Source: Mytilus trossulus
Taxonomy: Eukaryota > Mollusca > Bivalvia > Mytilida > Mytilidae
DNA: 64,000 bases
Assembly: GCF_036588685.1 (NCBI RefSeq)
Contig: NC_086374.1
Coordinates: 72,910,457-72,974,456, forward strand
Direction: 5' to 3'
Shown here: piece after piece, positions 23,962 to 35,400 of the stretch
Layout: every line of letters starts with the position of its first letter
Numbering within the stretch: the stretch's first letter is position 1
Notes under the pieces: generated by a model
Told to the model about the DNA's origin: nothing
Database searches by the model: none
What the model saw: only the letters and a program-made list of their open reading frames with translations
Made by a program: the position numbers and the translations under genes

Positions 23962-24072
23962 GGGATATTTAAATTGTCTCCCTTTAATCAAATAGGAATT
24001 CCCACTGAAAACGAAAGTAGCCGGTTGTCAAAACAAGAAAGACAAAGTTAAAAAAAAAACCCAGTTTCTAAG
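23962..24072 (+). promoter_or_regulatory. Promoter and 5' UTR exon of the B-box gene, with kappaB-like and ISRE-like sites
   Basis: GGAATTCCC at 23995-24003 resembles an NF-kappaB site, and GAAAACGAAAGT at 24007-24018 fits the GAAANNGAAA interferon-response pattern; three bases separate them. The pseudogene copy keeps the second site exactly but has a degraded first site (TAATTCCG). The block ends at a strong donor AAG/GTAAGT (24072/24073) that splices to the acceptor at 25762-25763, just one base before the ATG. The start of transcription is not defined. Confidence 0.6.
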
Positions 24073-24179
24073 GTAAGTTACCAGGTTACGTAAAAAATTG
24101 GGAAAGATTTCAATTTGAACGGTTGTTTATGAAACTCTGTAGCTACTTTATACGATATGTTTATATCTACAAATACAAT

Positions 24180-24360
24180 ACAATAGATGCACATACGTTT
24201 TCATTACTTTTAAATATATACACCTTTTTTTCAATATATGCACACATATTTTTTTCAATATACATATATATAGTCTACTTGACATCCACATTCTTTTTCT
24301 ATTCGTGCACAGAGTTTACTTTCTAAGATATCTTTTTTATACATGCACATACAAGTTTAT
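24180..24360 (+). repeat. Degenerate ATGCACATA-type simple repeat
   Basis: Shorter counterpart of 14150-14475 at the same place in the paralogous intron. The open frame at 24123-24326 is a translation of it. Confidence 0.75.
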
Positions 24361-24639
24361 AATAAGATGTGCAGATTCTATGACCAATTGATCTTTGGAG
24401 AAAATTCTTCTAGCTTTTCCAAGAACACTTCTACAACTGAACAGGAATTGTAATATGTAGGTAAAATTAGATAACTAAACATTGAATACAAAATGCAGTG
24501 CCAAAAAATAGGTATCGACAGGATATAGGATCATACGTGTACATACGTGTAGCGTCAAACATTAAAAGTTTTGTTTGAATTCATTTAGAATAAAATCAAT
24601 GTACTTTACATGGTAATCATAAATACAATTTCAAGGATC

Positions 24640-25200
24640 TTGTTAATTTCGAGCGTCACTGATGAGTCTTTTTTAGACGAAACGCGCGTATGGCGTATTT
24701 ACAAAATTTAGCCCTGGTATCTGTTGCCTCTCTTTTAAAACTTTTGCAACCATATCCTCCTCTGAAACCGCTAAATCCAATTTCGATCAACCTTGGTATG
24801 TATGATCTTTGGGGGTTTTGTGGACCTGAAAGCTTAAGAAAAAACCAAACCTGCCACCTATGGTATAAATTGGTATGTAACCTTAAACTGCCTATAAGTT
24901 TATATTGAATCCCTCGAAACAACAATTTTGTAGATTAGAGATTACGTTATCGACGCGAAAAACTGTTGTTACCATAACCCTCAAAAACAATCCAAACCTT
25001 CCTTTAGTTATTTTAGTGGTATTGAACCTTCTTGTAAAATGTCATAGCGATCCATTTACGTGAACATACGCTATTATCCAGAAAAAAACCAAATGTGTCT
25101 TCGGACGACGACGACGACGACGATGATATCATAGCATTATACGAACCCATAAAAATGTTTGCGGTCGGATTTAAAAGCATTACAAATTGTACTTACAGGT
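24640..25200 (+). repeat. Dispersed repeat carrying a hammerhead ribozyme, in the B-box gene intron
   Basis: Starts at the hammerhead region and continues through GCCCTGGTATCTGTTGCCTC, CCTGCCACCTATGG and a (GAC)n stretch at 25105-25125. I recognise the GATGAGTCTTTTxTAGACGAAACGCGCG block as common in mussel DNA. Short frames on both strands are by-products. Confidence 0.6.
24653..24696 (+). ncRNA. Hammerhead ribozyme, type I with minimal stem III
   Basis: All core elements are present in order: stem I 5' strand GCGTCA (24653-24658), CTGATGA (24659-24665), stem II GTCT/AGAC (24666-24669 with 24675-24678) closed by a five-T loop, GAAA (24679-24682), a tiny stem III ACG/CGT (24682-24684 with 24687-24689), cleavage triplet GTA with the cut after 24690, and stem I 3' strand TGGCGT (24691-24696), which pairs with GCGTCA over six positions including two G-U pairs. 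Hammerheads with such short stem III are known from Penelope-like elements and retrozymes. Activity is untested. Confidence 0.75.
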
Positions 25201-25764
25201 CAAATTGACACAAAAATACGATTTAAAAGTAAGTCTCTGATAATTCGAAGATTTCAGCACTTAAATAATTTCCAAAAGTTAGATAAATGAACAGGAGTCA
25301 TTGTTATAACAAAGAAGGACTGACCATTAAGATTTTTAAACATCCGTGTTATTTCTTTTTATCTAGTTATGGTCTATAAAAATATTAGACAATTACTGCA
25401 ATTTTATCCTAAGAATTTATATTTAACAGATGTGGCAAAAATGATTTGCTAGAAGGAGGTCACTCTAATTGTGAGATATTGAGATTTAACATCATCATCA
25501 AATCTTCTTCTTTTTCTAAAGACCGATTTTTTTTCTGCTAGATCGTTATTCTAAGATAATATAGCAGACATGACATTGTAAGGTTAACACTCTCATTTAA
25601 AGAAAATGCAGATGTTTTAAATATAATGTTTTAGGGAAGAAATGCCAGGAGATGAATGTTATTGATGTCTTTATTTAATTGAAATTTCTTAAAGAACATT
25701 TGAGATTAAAGACAGCCGCCAAAATACTTCAAATGCAAATCTTATGTATCTATATTCTTTCAGT

Positions 25765-27420
25765 ATGGCGAACAGTGAAATATTTGATGGTTGTAAGTGT
25801 GGTAACGAAGATATAAAAGCCGAATACTGGTGCAGTGACTGCAGTGAACGTGTATGTAAGACATGCGCCAGAGTTCATGAAAGGATGTTCCCTCCTCACA
25901 AAGTAATACCAATGAAAGAGATACAACAAGTCAGTTCTTCACTACTTAAAGTTTCCAGGAACTGTGAGAATCATCCTGATCGAAAGCTTGCACTGTTCTG
26001 TTGTCAACATGACCAAGTGATCTGCGATTCATGTGTACCTGTATCACATCAGAATTGTAAGCCTATCATTACAATTAAAAACGCTGCTAGAGGCGTTAAA
26101 GATGGCACAGCTATTTCTGACGTAGAGAGAAGAATGGACAATCTTAGCAAAGTTATAGACACCATGCTAGGTAAAACTGAGATTGCACTTGACGATTTGA
26201 AGAAAAGTCGAAACAATATCAAAAAAAGAGTGTCGGATATCAAGCAGAAAGTTATTGCTCATTTACATAAGATAGAAGCAGATATACATAAAGAAATTGA
26301 TAACAAGTATAAATACTGTAATGACACGGTATCCAGAAATAAAAATAGCGTTACATCTAGCTCTGACTCGCTGTCTTCATGGAAAAGAGATCTTAAATCA
26401 CTAAAGCAACACTCATCTGAAATCCATTTATTTCAGGCAGTAAAGTTTCTAGATGTGAAAACCCATCAAAAAGAATTGGAAATCAGAAAAATTCAAGCAG
26501 CGACTGTCCCTATACTAACATATCATCCTTCAGAGTATGAGTCGAACATGAAGAAATTAATCCCAGACTTGGGTACAATAAGAGTAGACACTGTCTCAGT
26601 ACCAATGCCTGTACTAGATATCGACCAACAAGGTCAATTTCTTGTTAGAGAAAAAAGAAAATTGTCCTTGACACATTACTTCAATACATCGGCATTAAGT
26701 GCTGCTGAAGTAAGAATTACTAGGTGTTGTTTTATTCCTGGAGAACGGTTACTCCTTTGTCATAAATCAAAAAGAAAACTGTATGTTTGTAAACTTGATG
26801 GATCCAAATCCAAAGTAATAAATTTAGATTATGATGCAAAACGTCTTAACTTGTATGACAACAACCATGCTTTAGTATCTTTAGGTAATAGAGGTATCCA
26901 ACTTATTGATGTGAAAAAAATAAAGCCCCGTGGGATTATAGAAGTGGGTGGAAATTGTATTGGTATCACTAGTGTGAAGGAGAAGATCTGGGTGAACAAC
27001 CAAGACAACACTCTTGTCAATATAGATATCAATGGTAAAGTTCTCAATACAATACCAATTCAAACAACATTTGATCCTTATAATATATGTAGTAACAAAG
27101 ATGGTGATGTCATCTACTGTACAGACTTCTCTGGTGATGAAGTCTACGTCGTTACATCGGATGGAAAAGAACGTGAGATATACAGTGGTCCTGATCTGAG
27201 AGGTGCTCGTGGTGTGGCTGTAGATGACCGTGGGGATGTGTATATAGCAGGATTTATATCAAGCAACATACATAGATTATCTAACGGCGGACATGATATC
27301 GTCCTGACAGTAGACGACGGTATCAATCAACCTACAGATTTATCTTACAATTGTGAAACGAACGAACTGTTAGTTATAAACTACGATGGTAAAGTTGTCA
27401 GTATTTATAAAATACAATGA
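25765..27420 (+). CDS. B-box zinc finger / coiled-coil protein with propeller-like C-terminus (TRIM-like, no RING)
   Basis: 551 residues in one coding exon, ATG placed one base after the acceptor TTCTTTCAG (25755-25763). Residues 8-50 form a first B-box-like zinc site (CxC, CSDC, CKTC, H38, H45); residues 67-98 form B-box2 (C67, H70, C79, H82, C87, C90, H95, C98). A coiled coil spans about 115-185 (SDVERRMDNLSKV ... KIEADIHKEID). From about 300 the sequence has repeated strands like GVAVDDRGDVYIAG, typical of an NHL/propeller fold. There is no RING domain, so ubiquitin ligase activity cannot be assumed. Such RING-less TRIM relatives are expanded in bivalves; roles in signalling or antiviral defence are inferred. 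A broken tandem paralogue lies 7.5 kb upstream. AATAAA follows at 27480. Confidence 0.92.
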   Translation: MANSEIFDGCKCGNEDIKAEYWCSDCSERVCKTCARVHERMFPPHKVIPMKEIQQVSSSLLKVSRNCENHPDRKLALFCCQHDQVICDSCVPVSHQNCKPIITIKNAARGVKDGTAISDVERRMDNLSKVIDTMLGKTEIALDDLKKSRNNIKKRVSDIKQKVIAHLHKIEADIHKEIDNKYKYCNDTVSRNKNSVTSSSDSLSSWKRDLKSLKQHSSEIHLFQAVKFLDVKTHQKELEIRKIQAATVPILTYHPSEYESNMKKLIPDLGTIRVDTVSVPMPVLDIDQQGQFLVREKRKLSLTHYFNTSALSAAEVRITRCCFIPGERLLLCHKSKRKLYVCKLDGSKSKVINLDYDAKRLNLYDNNHALVSLGNRGIQLIDVKKIKPRGIIEVGGNCIGITSVKEKIWVNNQDNTLVNIDINGKVLNTIPIQTTFDPYNICSNKDGDVIYCTDFSGDEVYVVTSDGKEREIYSGPDLRGARGVAVDDRGDVYIAGFISSNIHRLSNGGHDIVLTVDDGINQPTDLSYNCETNELLVINYDGKVVSIYKIQ

Positions 27421-27479
27421 ACACTGGCTAAGGACCGCTGGGTGTTTAGAATTGTTTGAATTGACGATTATCATTAGAC

Positions 27480-27485
27480 AATAAA
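27480..27485 (+). terminator. Polyadenylation signal AATAAA of the B-box gene
   Basis: AATAAA 60 bases after the stop codon, followed by an A/T-rich run. Confidence 0.6.
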
Positions 27486-27984
27486 AAATTTTTTTTTGTA
27501 TTTTAATGAAATATTTGCTATAAATATATCATAATACAGAATTTAAAAATGTTGCATGTTACTTTTATTTTCTGCTTTACTCTGGATTTGTTTCAATATT
27601 TAAAAATATGACACAACAATTTTAAAATAACTTTACTTTTTATTTTACTAGGACAAGCAGTTTAGTTTAGGGAATACAACTTCAAGATCGTAATTGTCAG
27701 TTGGTAGTATAAGAACTTTTTTGACAATATTTTACCTTTCCCAGTGTAAGTCCATAATGAGTAGAGATTGGGAGTACATAGATAAAAAACATATTATTTC
27801 AGGTCTTTTCATTTCGAAATTCGCGCATCTGATCCCTATCATTTTTGAGTCCGTCGTCTGTTATTTACTAGATACAAGTTATTCTCTCAAACCTGCTCAC
27901 CCATTACAAAACTTGGTAAAATCCTTTTTATTTTCACATTCAAATTTTATTTAAAAGTCAGAATCAGATCAGTAATACAGGAAG

Positions 27985-28378
27985 GCAAAAGGAAAATTAA
28001 GATACTGAAACCATATTGGAATGAGAATCGCAAAGTGCATTGGGATAAAACCTGCGAACACGAAAAAAAATATGGCTAAAAGGGAATGGATGTGGTACGA
28101 AAACGAAATGTGTGCGAGAACGATTTCTTACATTGAGAAATCATTCAATTAACTTCAAAGAAAGGAAAAACTAAGTTATCAAATACGCCAAAAACAAGAG
28201 CTGGTTAATCCTTCGACAGAGAAAACCACAAGACATTTGGAAGAAAGTTTACAGATTAAGAAAAGCTAATGACAGACGTTCTTCAGTACCAATGAAATTA
28301 TTAATATCAGAAGGTGATGTGAGTAAAGATGTAAAAAGAGTATACAATACATGGAAACGAAAGTTTATTCAATGTTAG
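27985..28378 (+). pseudogene. LINE fragment: endonuclease-to-reverse-transcriptase linker
   Basis: The clean part, 28223-28378, reads KPQDIWKKVYRLRKANDRRS, then SVPMKLLISEGDVSKDVKRV and YNTWKRKF, the pattern (W-K-x-V ... P-M-x-L ... G-x-V ... W-K-x-x-F) that joins the endonuclease and reverse transcriptase domains in non-LTR retrotransposons. Upstream, 28000-28100 reads LKPYWNEN and then HWDKTCEHEKK, with frameshifts between. Neither endonuclease nor reverse transcriptase core remains. Confidence 0.6.
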
Positions 28379-28465
28379 TGAGTGTAAGTAAGACATTCTA
28401 TGTATTGGCCAAAGAATCTAGAAAAATTGTATAACAGATCAGTCAGGAAACGAATGAGACATTTT

Positions 28466-29102
28466 AAACAAGTGAAACTGCGAGCTACTGCTCACTGATG
28501 ATACCCCCGCCGCAAGTGGATAATATTAATAGTGTAAAAATATGCAAGTGTTCGGTAAACAGGAAGTTGTCGAGTGATCAATCTGAAAACGCATCACACG
28601 GTATAGCTAACTTATATAAATCCTGAAACCAAATTTCAGAAATCCTTGTATTGTAGTTCCTGAGAAAAATGTGACGAAAATTTTCAACTTGGCTATCATG
28701 TGTAAAATCATACAAGTTTTCGATAAACAAGAAGTTGTCAAGTGATCAATCTGAAAACGCATCACATGGTATAGCTGACTTAGATAAATCCTGAAACCAA
28801 ATTTCAGAAATCCTTGTATTGTAGTTCCTGAGAAAAATGTGACAAAAATTTTCAACTTGCCTATCATATGTAAAATCATACAAGTGTTCGATAAACAGGA
28901 AGTTGTCAAGTGATCAATCTGAAAACGCATCACACGGTATAGCTGACTTACATAAACCCTGAATCCAAATTTCAGAAATCCTTGTATTGTAGTTCCGGAG
29001 AAAAATGTGACGAAAGTTTTCATGGGACGGACTGACGGACGGACTGACGGACAGACAGAGGTAAAACAGTATACCCCCCACTTTTTTAAAGCGGGGGTAT
29101 AA
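28466..29102 (+). repeat. Dispersed repeat with three internal 168-bp monomers
   Basis: Third copy of the ATACCCCCGC ... GCGGGGGTAT family. Monomers are phased at 28547, 28715 and 28883, again exactly 168 bases apart. It ends with GGACTGACGGACGGACTGAC and TTTAAAGCGGGGGTAT. The minus-strand frame at 28607-29023 is repeat translation. Confidence 0.9.
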
Positions 29103-29229
29103 TAATGATATTATAATGATGATATCCCGACATTGTGTTATTGTACTCTGGTCAATTTGCGTATTCTTGTCTTTATTTTTGGCTGATATGCTTGGTTTAT
29201 GTGCCATTTTGTGTTTCTTTGTTTGTTTT

Positions 29230-29840
29230 TATAGTGATTAAGATTATAACACAATGTTGACTGCTGTATCCCTATTTTTGACATTTATGTTTATGTCTGT
29301 TCGTTTTGTTCACGCATCAATGTCTATACAATGAATTATATGCGACTGTCACAAAAGTGAGAGGTTTATCTAGCTCTAAAACCAGGTTTAGTGGCCAGTT
29401 TTATATCATAAAATTGAGAATGGAAATGGGGAGTGTGTCAAAGAGACAACAATCCGATCATATAAAAAACAACAACAGAAGGCCACCAACAGGTCTTCAA
29501 TGTATCGAGAAATTATAGTTCGTTTCTGTGTGTGTTACATTTTAATGTTGTGTTTCTGTTGTGTCGTAGTTCTCTTATATTTGATGCGTTTCCCTCAGTT
29601 TTAGTTTTTAAGTCGGATTTGTATTTTCTCTATCGATTTATGTGTTTCGTACAGCGGTATACTACTGTTGCCTTTTATTAATCCACCACTTTCTTCATAC
29701 GACCAAGACAGGAATATGACAGTTGTTATCAATTCGTTTGGTGTGTTTGAGCTTTTGATTTTGCCATTAGATTAGACACTTTCTTTTTTGAATTTTTCTC
29801 GGAGTTCAGTACTATTGTGATTTTACTTCTTACTAACAAT
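29230..29840 (+). repeat. Dispersed repeat interrupted by a second repeat
   Basis: The outer repeat has the blocks GAGAGGTTTATCTAGCTCTA and AAACCAGGTTTAG, then GTGTGTGTTACATT, TCTCTATCGATTTATG, AGCGGTATACTACTGTTGCC, and AAGACAGGAATATGACAG at 29704. A fragment of the AATTGAGAATGGAAATGGGG family, 29405-29518, is nested in it. Confidence 0.7.
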
Positions 29841-30950
29841 GACGTTAAGAAGGCAGCTTCTACTTTGGGTGGTGATTTTCCTTAGACATCATTTAACTTC
29901 ACGGAGGGTGTGATTATTTGTCTGAGTCAAAATATGTCGACACTACCAATCAATTTTTTCTTCTTCAACTTTGACACTGTAAGGTTTTGGAGAAATCTAG
30001 ATTAAAAATATTTCTTTTTTCGTCTGATTGATCACAAGATTTTTTTTCTTCATCAAACTGGGGATTAGAATTGTTTTTAGGAAAAAATATTAAACCCCTC
30101 CCCCCCCCCCTTTTTACGAAGTTTTGAATTGATGTTCCCTTAATTAACGTCGATTGTCTGTTTCACTTACAAAAGTCGGTATTTCCTACCGGCTTCCTAT
30201 AGCAATAAAAACTTATCACCCGACATAACCTATAGTGCTTGTAGTGGTGTTAAATACCAACACCTAATCAACCATTTGAACAAGAAATAAAATTTAATTA
30301 AAATCTAACATATCACATATCAATTCACATATCAATAAATTATAAACTTAAAACAATTAAGGTATAAAATGTAAAATAAAATTGTCAAAGGTTGAAGAAT
30401 TATATATCTGCTATCTGCAGTTTTGTTTAGAACTCTATCGCATCTCCTGAAAAGAAAGTGTTATTATATCAAAATTACGTTTATTTGACTGAGAACATTA
30501 TTTTATTACTATAACCATTACTTTCTATTTAATTCACATACAAAAGACGGTAAAAAAACTCAATAAGCTGTCGTTAAAGGAAAGTCAACGGTTTCATCAT
30601 TCCAACTTTGCAATTTTTAAATTGTATGGTCTTGTATGTTGTAACTCGGTAATCTTAAAATTCCAAAATTGTTATTCGAACTATCTTCATTGTTTTTCCT
30701 TTATGTATGGCTACATGGTGCATTTATGATCTGTACTTTCTTGTTCCCTTATCTTAGTCTAACAACTGTCAGGGAAAAATCAAAAGAGCAGTAGAACAAA
30801 CATTTGGAATATAAAAAGGAGGTTTAATCGTTTACACGATAGCTTCAAAACAACAACAAAATCAGTCTATAAAATATATAACATACTGTACTATTTCACA
30901 TGAAATTAAAGCTAATTACATTGATATCGCTATAAATATAAATATTTAGG
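29841..30950. other. Intergenic, nothing recognised
   Basis: AT-rich, with a C-run at about 30093-30110. I see no gene and no clear repeat. Confidence 0.5.
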
Positions 30951-30984
30951 GAATTGCTATTGAAGATTGTAGGATTAATAGAGA

Positions 30985-31120
30985 ATAATACATGGCAAAA
31001 TCCGTATCATATGGCGTATCATCCCGAGATACCAATATCAGCCAGAGGGACTTTAGGCCCGAGGGATGATATTGGACGAGGGTGATACGGCATGTGAAAC
31101 GGATTTTGCCATGTTGTATA
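30985..31120. repeat. Inverted-repeat element, ACATGGCAAAATCCGT ends
   Basis: ACATGGCAAAATCCGT (30991-31006) is the exact reverse complement of ACGGATTTTGCCATGT (31099-31114). Between them lie TATCATCCCGAG and GAGGGATGATATTGG, a further imperfect inverted pair. The whole can fold as one hairpin of about 125 bases. Confidence 0.7.
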
Positions 31121-31202
31121 CGCTTTATCATATATTTCAACAGGAGAGTATATATGAACTACTTTCTGATTCCTAGCACCTGGGTAACCTTCATTTCTGC
31201 TT

Positions 31203-31510
31203 TTAGATATAAGAAGATGTGGTGTGAGTGCCAATGAGACAACTCTCCATCCAAATAACAATTTAAAAATTAAACCATTATAGGTTAAAGTACGGCCTTC
31301 AACACGGAGCCTTGGCTCACACCGAACAACAAGCTATAAAGGGCCCCAAAATTACTAGTGTAAAACCATTCAAACGGGAAAACCAACGGTCTAATCTATA
31401 TAAACAAAACGAGAAACGAGAAACACGTATATATTACATAAACAAACGACAACTACTGTACATCAGATTCCTGACTTGTTATAAAAGCTTTAAACGAACT
31501 GCTCGAATTC
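31203..31510 (+). repeat. Dispersed repeat copy (AAGAAGATGTGGTGTGAGTGCC family)
   Basis: Fullest copy in the window of the family at 6001: it adds CGGGAAAACCAACGG, a CATAAACAAACGACAACTAC block and CATCAGATTCCTGACTTG. The frame at 31312-31554 is repeat sequence. Confidence 0.75.
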
Positions 31511-31743
31511 CCATCCAAAGCATATGGGTTACCTTACTATTCGTGTGCTGTTGATTTAAAAAAAAAATTGTATGGGATTTCATATATTTTTTTTCATAGA
31601 TGCATTTCTTATGTCAGAAATATGAAAACTCGACGTGTGTGACGTCATATTCCAAACAATGACGTAATTATTTAAATTGCATGTGTCGCACCCGAATGAC
31701 CATTCATTTAGGACCCATTTTGAGGGGGAATGGGGGAAGTCTG

Positions 31744-32345
31744 AAAAAGCTTGCATAAATTAAAACGGAGTATATGTAAAAATGAAAAACAAATAGTAGG
31801 GGTGTGCTAAAGGTGCGATGAAGGTTAGGAGTGTGATAAAGGGTGTGATAAAGGGTATGATAAAGGATGCGCATTAAAGTTGTGCGATACGGATTAAACA
31901 GCAGGCTATTTATCAAATATTCAAAACTACTGTATTTACTACTAAAAAGCTTGCATAATTTAAAACGGAGTATATGTAAAAATGAAAAACAAATAGTAGG
32001 GGTGTGCTAAAGGTGCGATAAAGGTTAGGAGTGTGATAAAGGGTGTGATAAAGGGTATGATAAAGGGTGCGCATTAAAGTTGTGCGATACGGATTAAACA
32101 GCAGGCTATTTATCAAATATTCAAAACTACTGTATTTACTACTAAAAAGCTTGCATAAATTAAAACGGAGTATATGTTAAAATGAAAAACAAACAGTAGG
32201 GGTGTGCTAAAGGTGCGATAAAGGTTAGGAGTGTGATAAAGGGTGTGATAAAGGGTATGATAAAGGGTGTGCATTACAGTTGTGCGATACGGATTAAACA
32301 GCAGGCTATTTATCAAATATTCAAAACTACTGTATTTACTACTAA
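31744..32345 (+). repeat. Tandem array, 200-bp unit, three copies
   Basis: AAAAAGCTTGCATAA recurs at 31744, 31944 and 32144, exactly 200 bases apart, and copies differ at only a handful of positions. Inside each unit the short phrase GTGTGATAAAGG or a variant recurs about four times. The array ends some 140 bases beyond the TRPT1 stop codon. Identical minus-strand frames of 67 residues are array translations. Confidence 0.95.
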
Positions 32346-32483
32346 ATATATGATAAACGTTAATATCAACACAAAGTTTTATGGCGCTGGGGCCTGCATG
32401 GTATCTTTGATGAGTTGCTTAGACAAAATACTGTTATTTTCAAATCAGTATTATGTCAATTAGACATCCCAATTTACCAAGTC

Positions 32484-35400
32484 TTAAAACAATGATATAT
32501 TGAGCTTTGGTCCTAGCCATGATGACTTACTTGATTTGAGACCATAAGCTCTACTAAAATATTTTGTTGGAATACATCCATTTCTATCTCCAGGACTAAG
32601 AATCACTCCATTCTCAGACTTGTAAAATTTTATTCCATCTGAAACAACATTATATTCAATGGTAACACTTCAGTTATTGTTATTGTTTTAATGGGTATAA
32701 GTTGATCAAATGAAATCATTCTAGAACTTTTTTTAAATTACATAACTAAAAGATCTAAAGGCTATGAAAAATAAACACAGTGTAAGTGACTATTTAGAGT
32801 TTGTGCTATCCGGCATTCAGTGACTGGCTATCAATTGTATTCAGATATTGTGAAACCAAATAAATTAAGCATACCTCTAAGAGCTTTCCCAATGTCTATT
32901 TCAATGGCCATGTCACACTTAGCAGGCATACCTAAAATTGGCAAGCATTTTTTTTTATAAATAACTCAAAGTAAGTCAAATGTATTTTCTAGAACTACGA
33001 AAATTTTATCTTACATTTCTTGACACAAGAATTTTCTTTCTTACATTTCCTGAATAGACGGTGTATAAGACTAAGGGCTCCAAGGAGCCTGTGTCGCTCA
33101 CCTGATATTTTTATTAAAAATTTATACAAACTCCTGCTTTAGTTTCAGGGCAGATAGATCTTGACCTGATAAACAATTTTACCCATATCAGATTCGTTCT
33201 AAATACTTTGTTTTCAGAGATATAAGCCAAAATCTACATTTTACCCCTTTGTTCTATTTTAGCCGTGACGGCTATCTTGGTTGACAGGCGGGGTCATTGG
33301 ACAATTTTTTTAAACTAGATACCCCAATGATGAGTGTAACCAAGGTTGGTTAAATTTGACACAGTTGTTTCAGAGGTGAAGATTTTTGTAAAAGTTAACG
33401 ACCACGGACGACAAACGCCAAGTGATGTGAAAAGCCCACTTGGCCCTTTAGGCCATGTGAGCTAAAAGTGGAGATGGAAAGGTGGTGTATTCGATTTAAT
33501 TCTTATGAAGATGAACATTAAATGTACTAGCAAAATGATTATCCCAGTCCAATACGACCGGAAATGAGCATATAACGTATTCTGCCTCTAATCTCTTACT
33601 TTTCTACATTTGATATACATTCATATTTGTGTCATTTTATTTTGTGGGCATAAACATTACAAAATATACAGTTTCTCTTTCCATCGTCTCTAACAGCTTG
33701 GTGAAGCACTTGATGCCGACACACGATCCTTTCAAGCGTTTTCTTTGTTTCTCCTTAAGTGCATTTAAAATAAAAGAAAAGGCGGATGATATCAAAGGGA
33801 AGACAAGACAAATAAGTCATCAAACCGCTACATAGAAAACAAACGACTGGACAATAAGAATCCCACTCAAAACCGGGGTTGATTCGATTTCCCCTATGTT
33901 TCCAATGTTTTCTGTTGTCAGCTGCATTTTGAAATGTAAACTCCAAACCTCCGTTCAACAAATTTTGTAAAAGTTTCTGCTTTGCCCACTTTCATTATTT
34001 AGAAATAAAAAGTGGTTATTGTTATTGAAAGATCTATTGAAATTTAAGAGATTTGATACAGAAAAATGTATCAAAGTGACATATTTTGTTTATGAATTTG
34101 ATATACCGTGGCCATGATATATTTCGATAAAAAAAATCAGCAACAATAGAATAACACAGGTACATTCAAAACCGGGGTTATGTCAATAACCAAAATTATG
34201 AAGACTTAATTTAAATACGCAAACGAGATATCATGTGTCATAACAAAATTTAAAACTATCAGAGTTTTTATAAACGTTTCTTAAACAACTTGGGTTATCT
34301 CGCTTTGAAATGTCCAATATTCTTGAACATGGAACATGTATGTGTCGTTTTAAAATACATACCACTCATAGCACCATGTTCAGAGGGAGCGAAATGAATA
34401 TGGTCCCTGTTCATGCGACTTATACCCTGTAAATATAATTATAAACTTATTGCTAAAGGTAGATGTTATCTTCTAACGAATAACATATAACTTGTATGAA
34501 AAACCAATCAAAAATCAATTCAACAAAGTTCAAACCTCAATTAAAAGTTCCGAACTATGAATTGTTCATTTCATATAAACTGATTTGTTACTGGAATGCT
34601 GACTTTATCTTGATATTCAGAATAACACATTTATCTCAAAGTGAAGGCGTCATAATTTAATATGTCAATGTGGACTGATGTTCTGTCAATCTGATTCGAA
34701 TACATAAGGTTCCGGTGTCAAAGCTTTGGTGCTAAGTTTGAAGCATGATCTCAAAATCTGTATTTCTTTCATTATAATTGGGTTTTTTTATTTTGCCTTT
34801 CAACCGCCATACACATACACACTTAAAAGTGAATGAAAGGAGAGAGAAAACAAACGGAAAACTTAAAACAAAATTAATTTGAGTTGAAAAGGAACTTTTC
34901 TTGTCCAAATCAAAAGTATGTTCCACCGAGTATACCTTTTAGGTACAATGTATATCGTGGGTTACATATTGGACCACTACAACCATAATTGTTTTAGGTG
35001 CATATTTGATCTAAATCAGAAAAATATCAAAAATACATACAAAATAAACAATAGAAATCAGTACTATATGTATATGATACCGGTATAACACATTTGCATT
35101 TTTGTTCACTTTTTGAGTGCACCATGAATGCATATACCCAAAATAAACTCATCTGCATGTTTGTCTACTTGTTTATTAGTTGATATATAAAACTTATATC
35201 TGACACACGTAAAAACACTTTTACTTTATATGTGTCATTTCCTGAAATTATTTACAAACGACAACAAATCAATAAGCAGGCGAAAGAATGAGGAGGACAC
35301 ACCTAAAGAGATGAGGTCGTTATTCAATAAAATAACACAAAAGAAGAGTGCATCATGGGATGGCTTGCTGTCCCACACTCCCTCGGACAGCCCAGTACAT

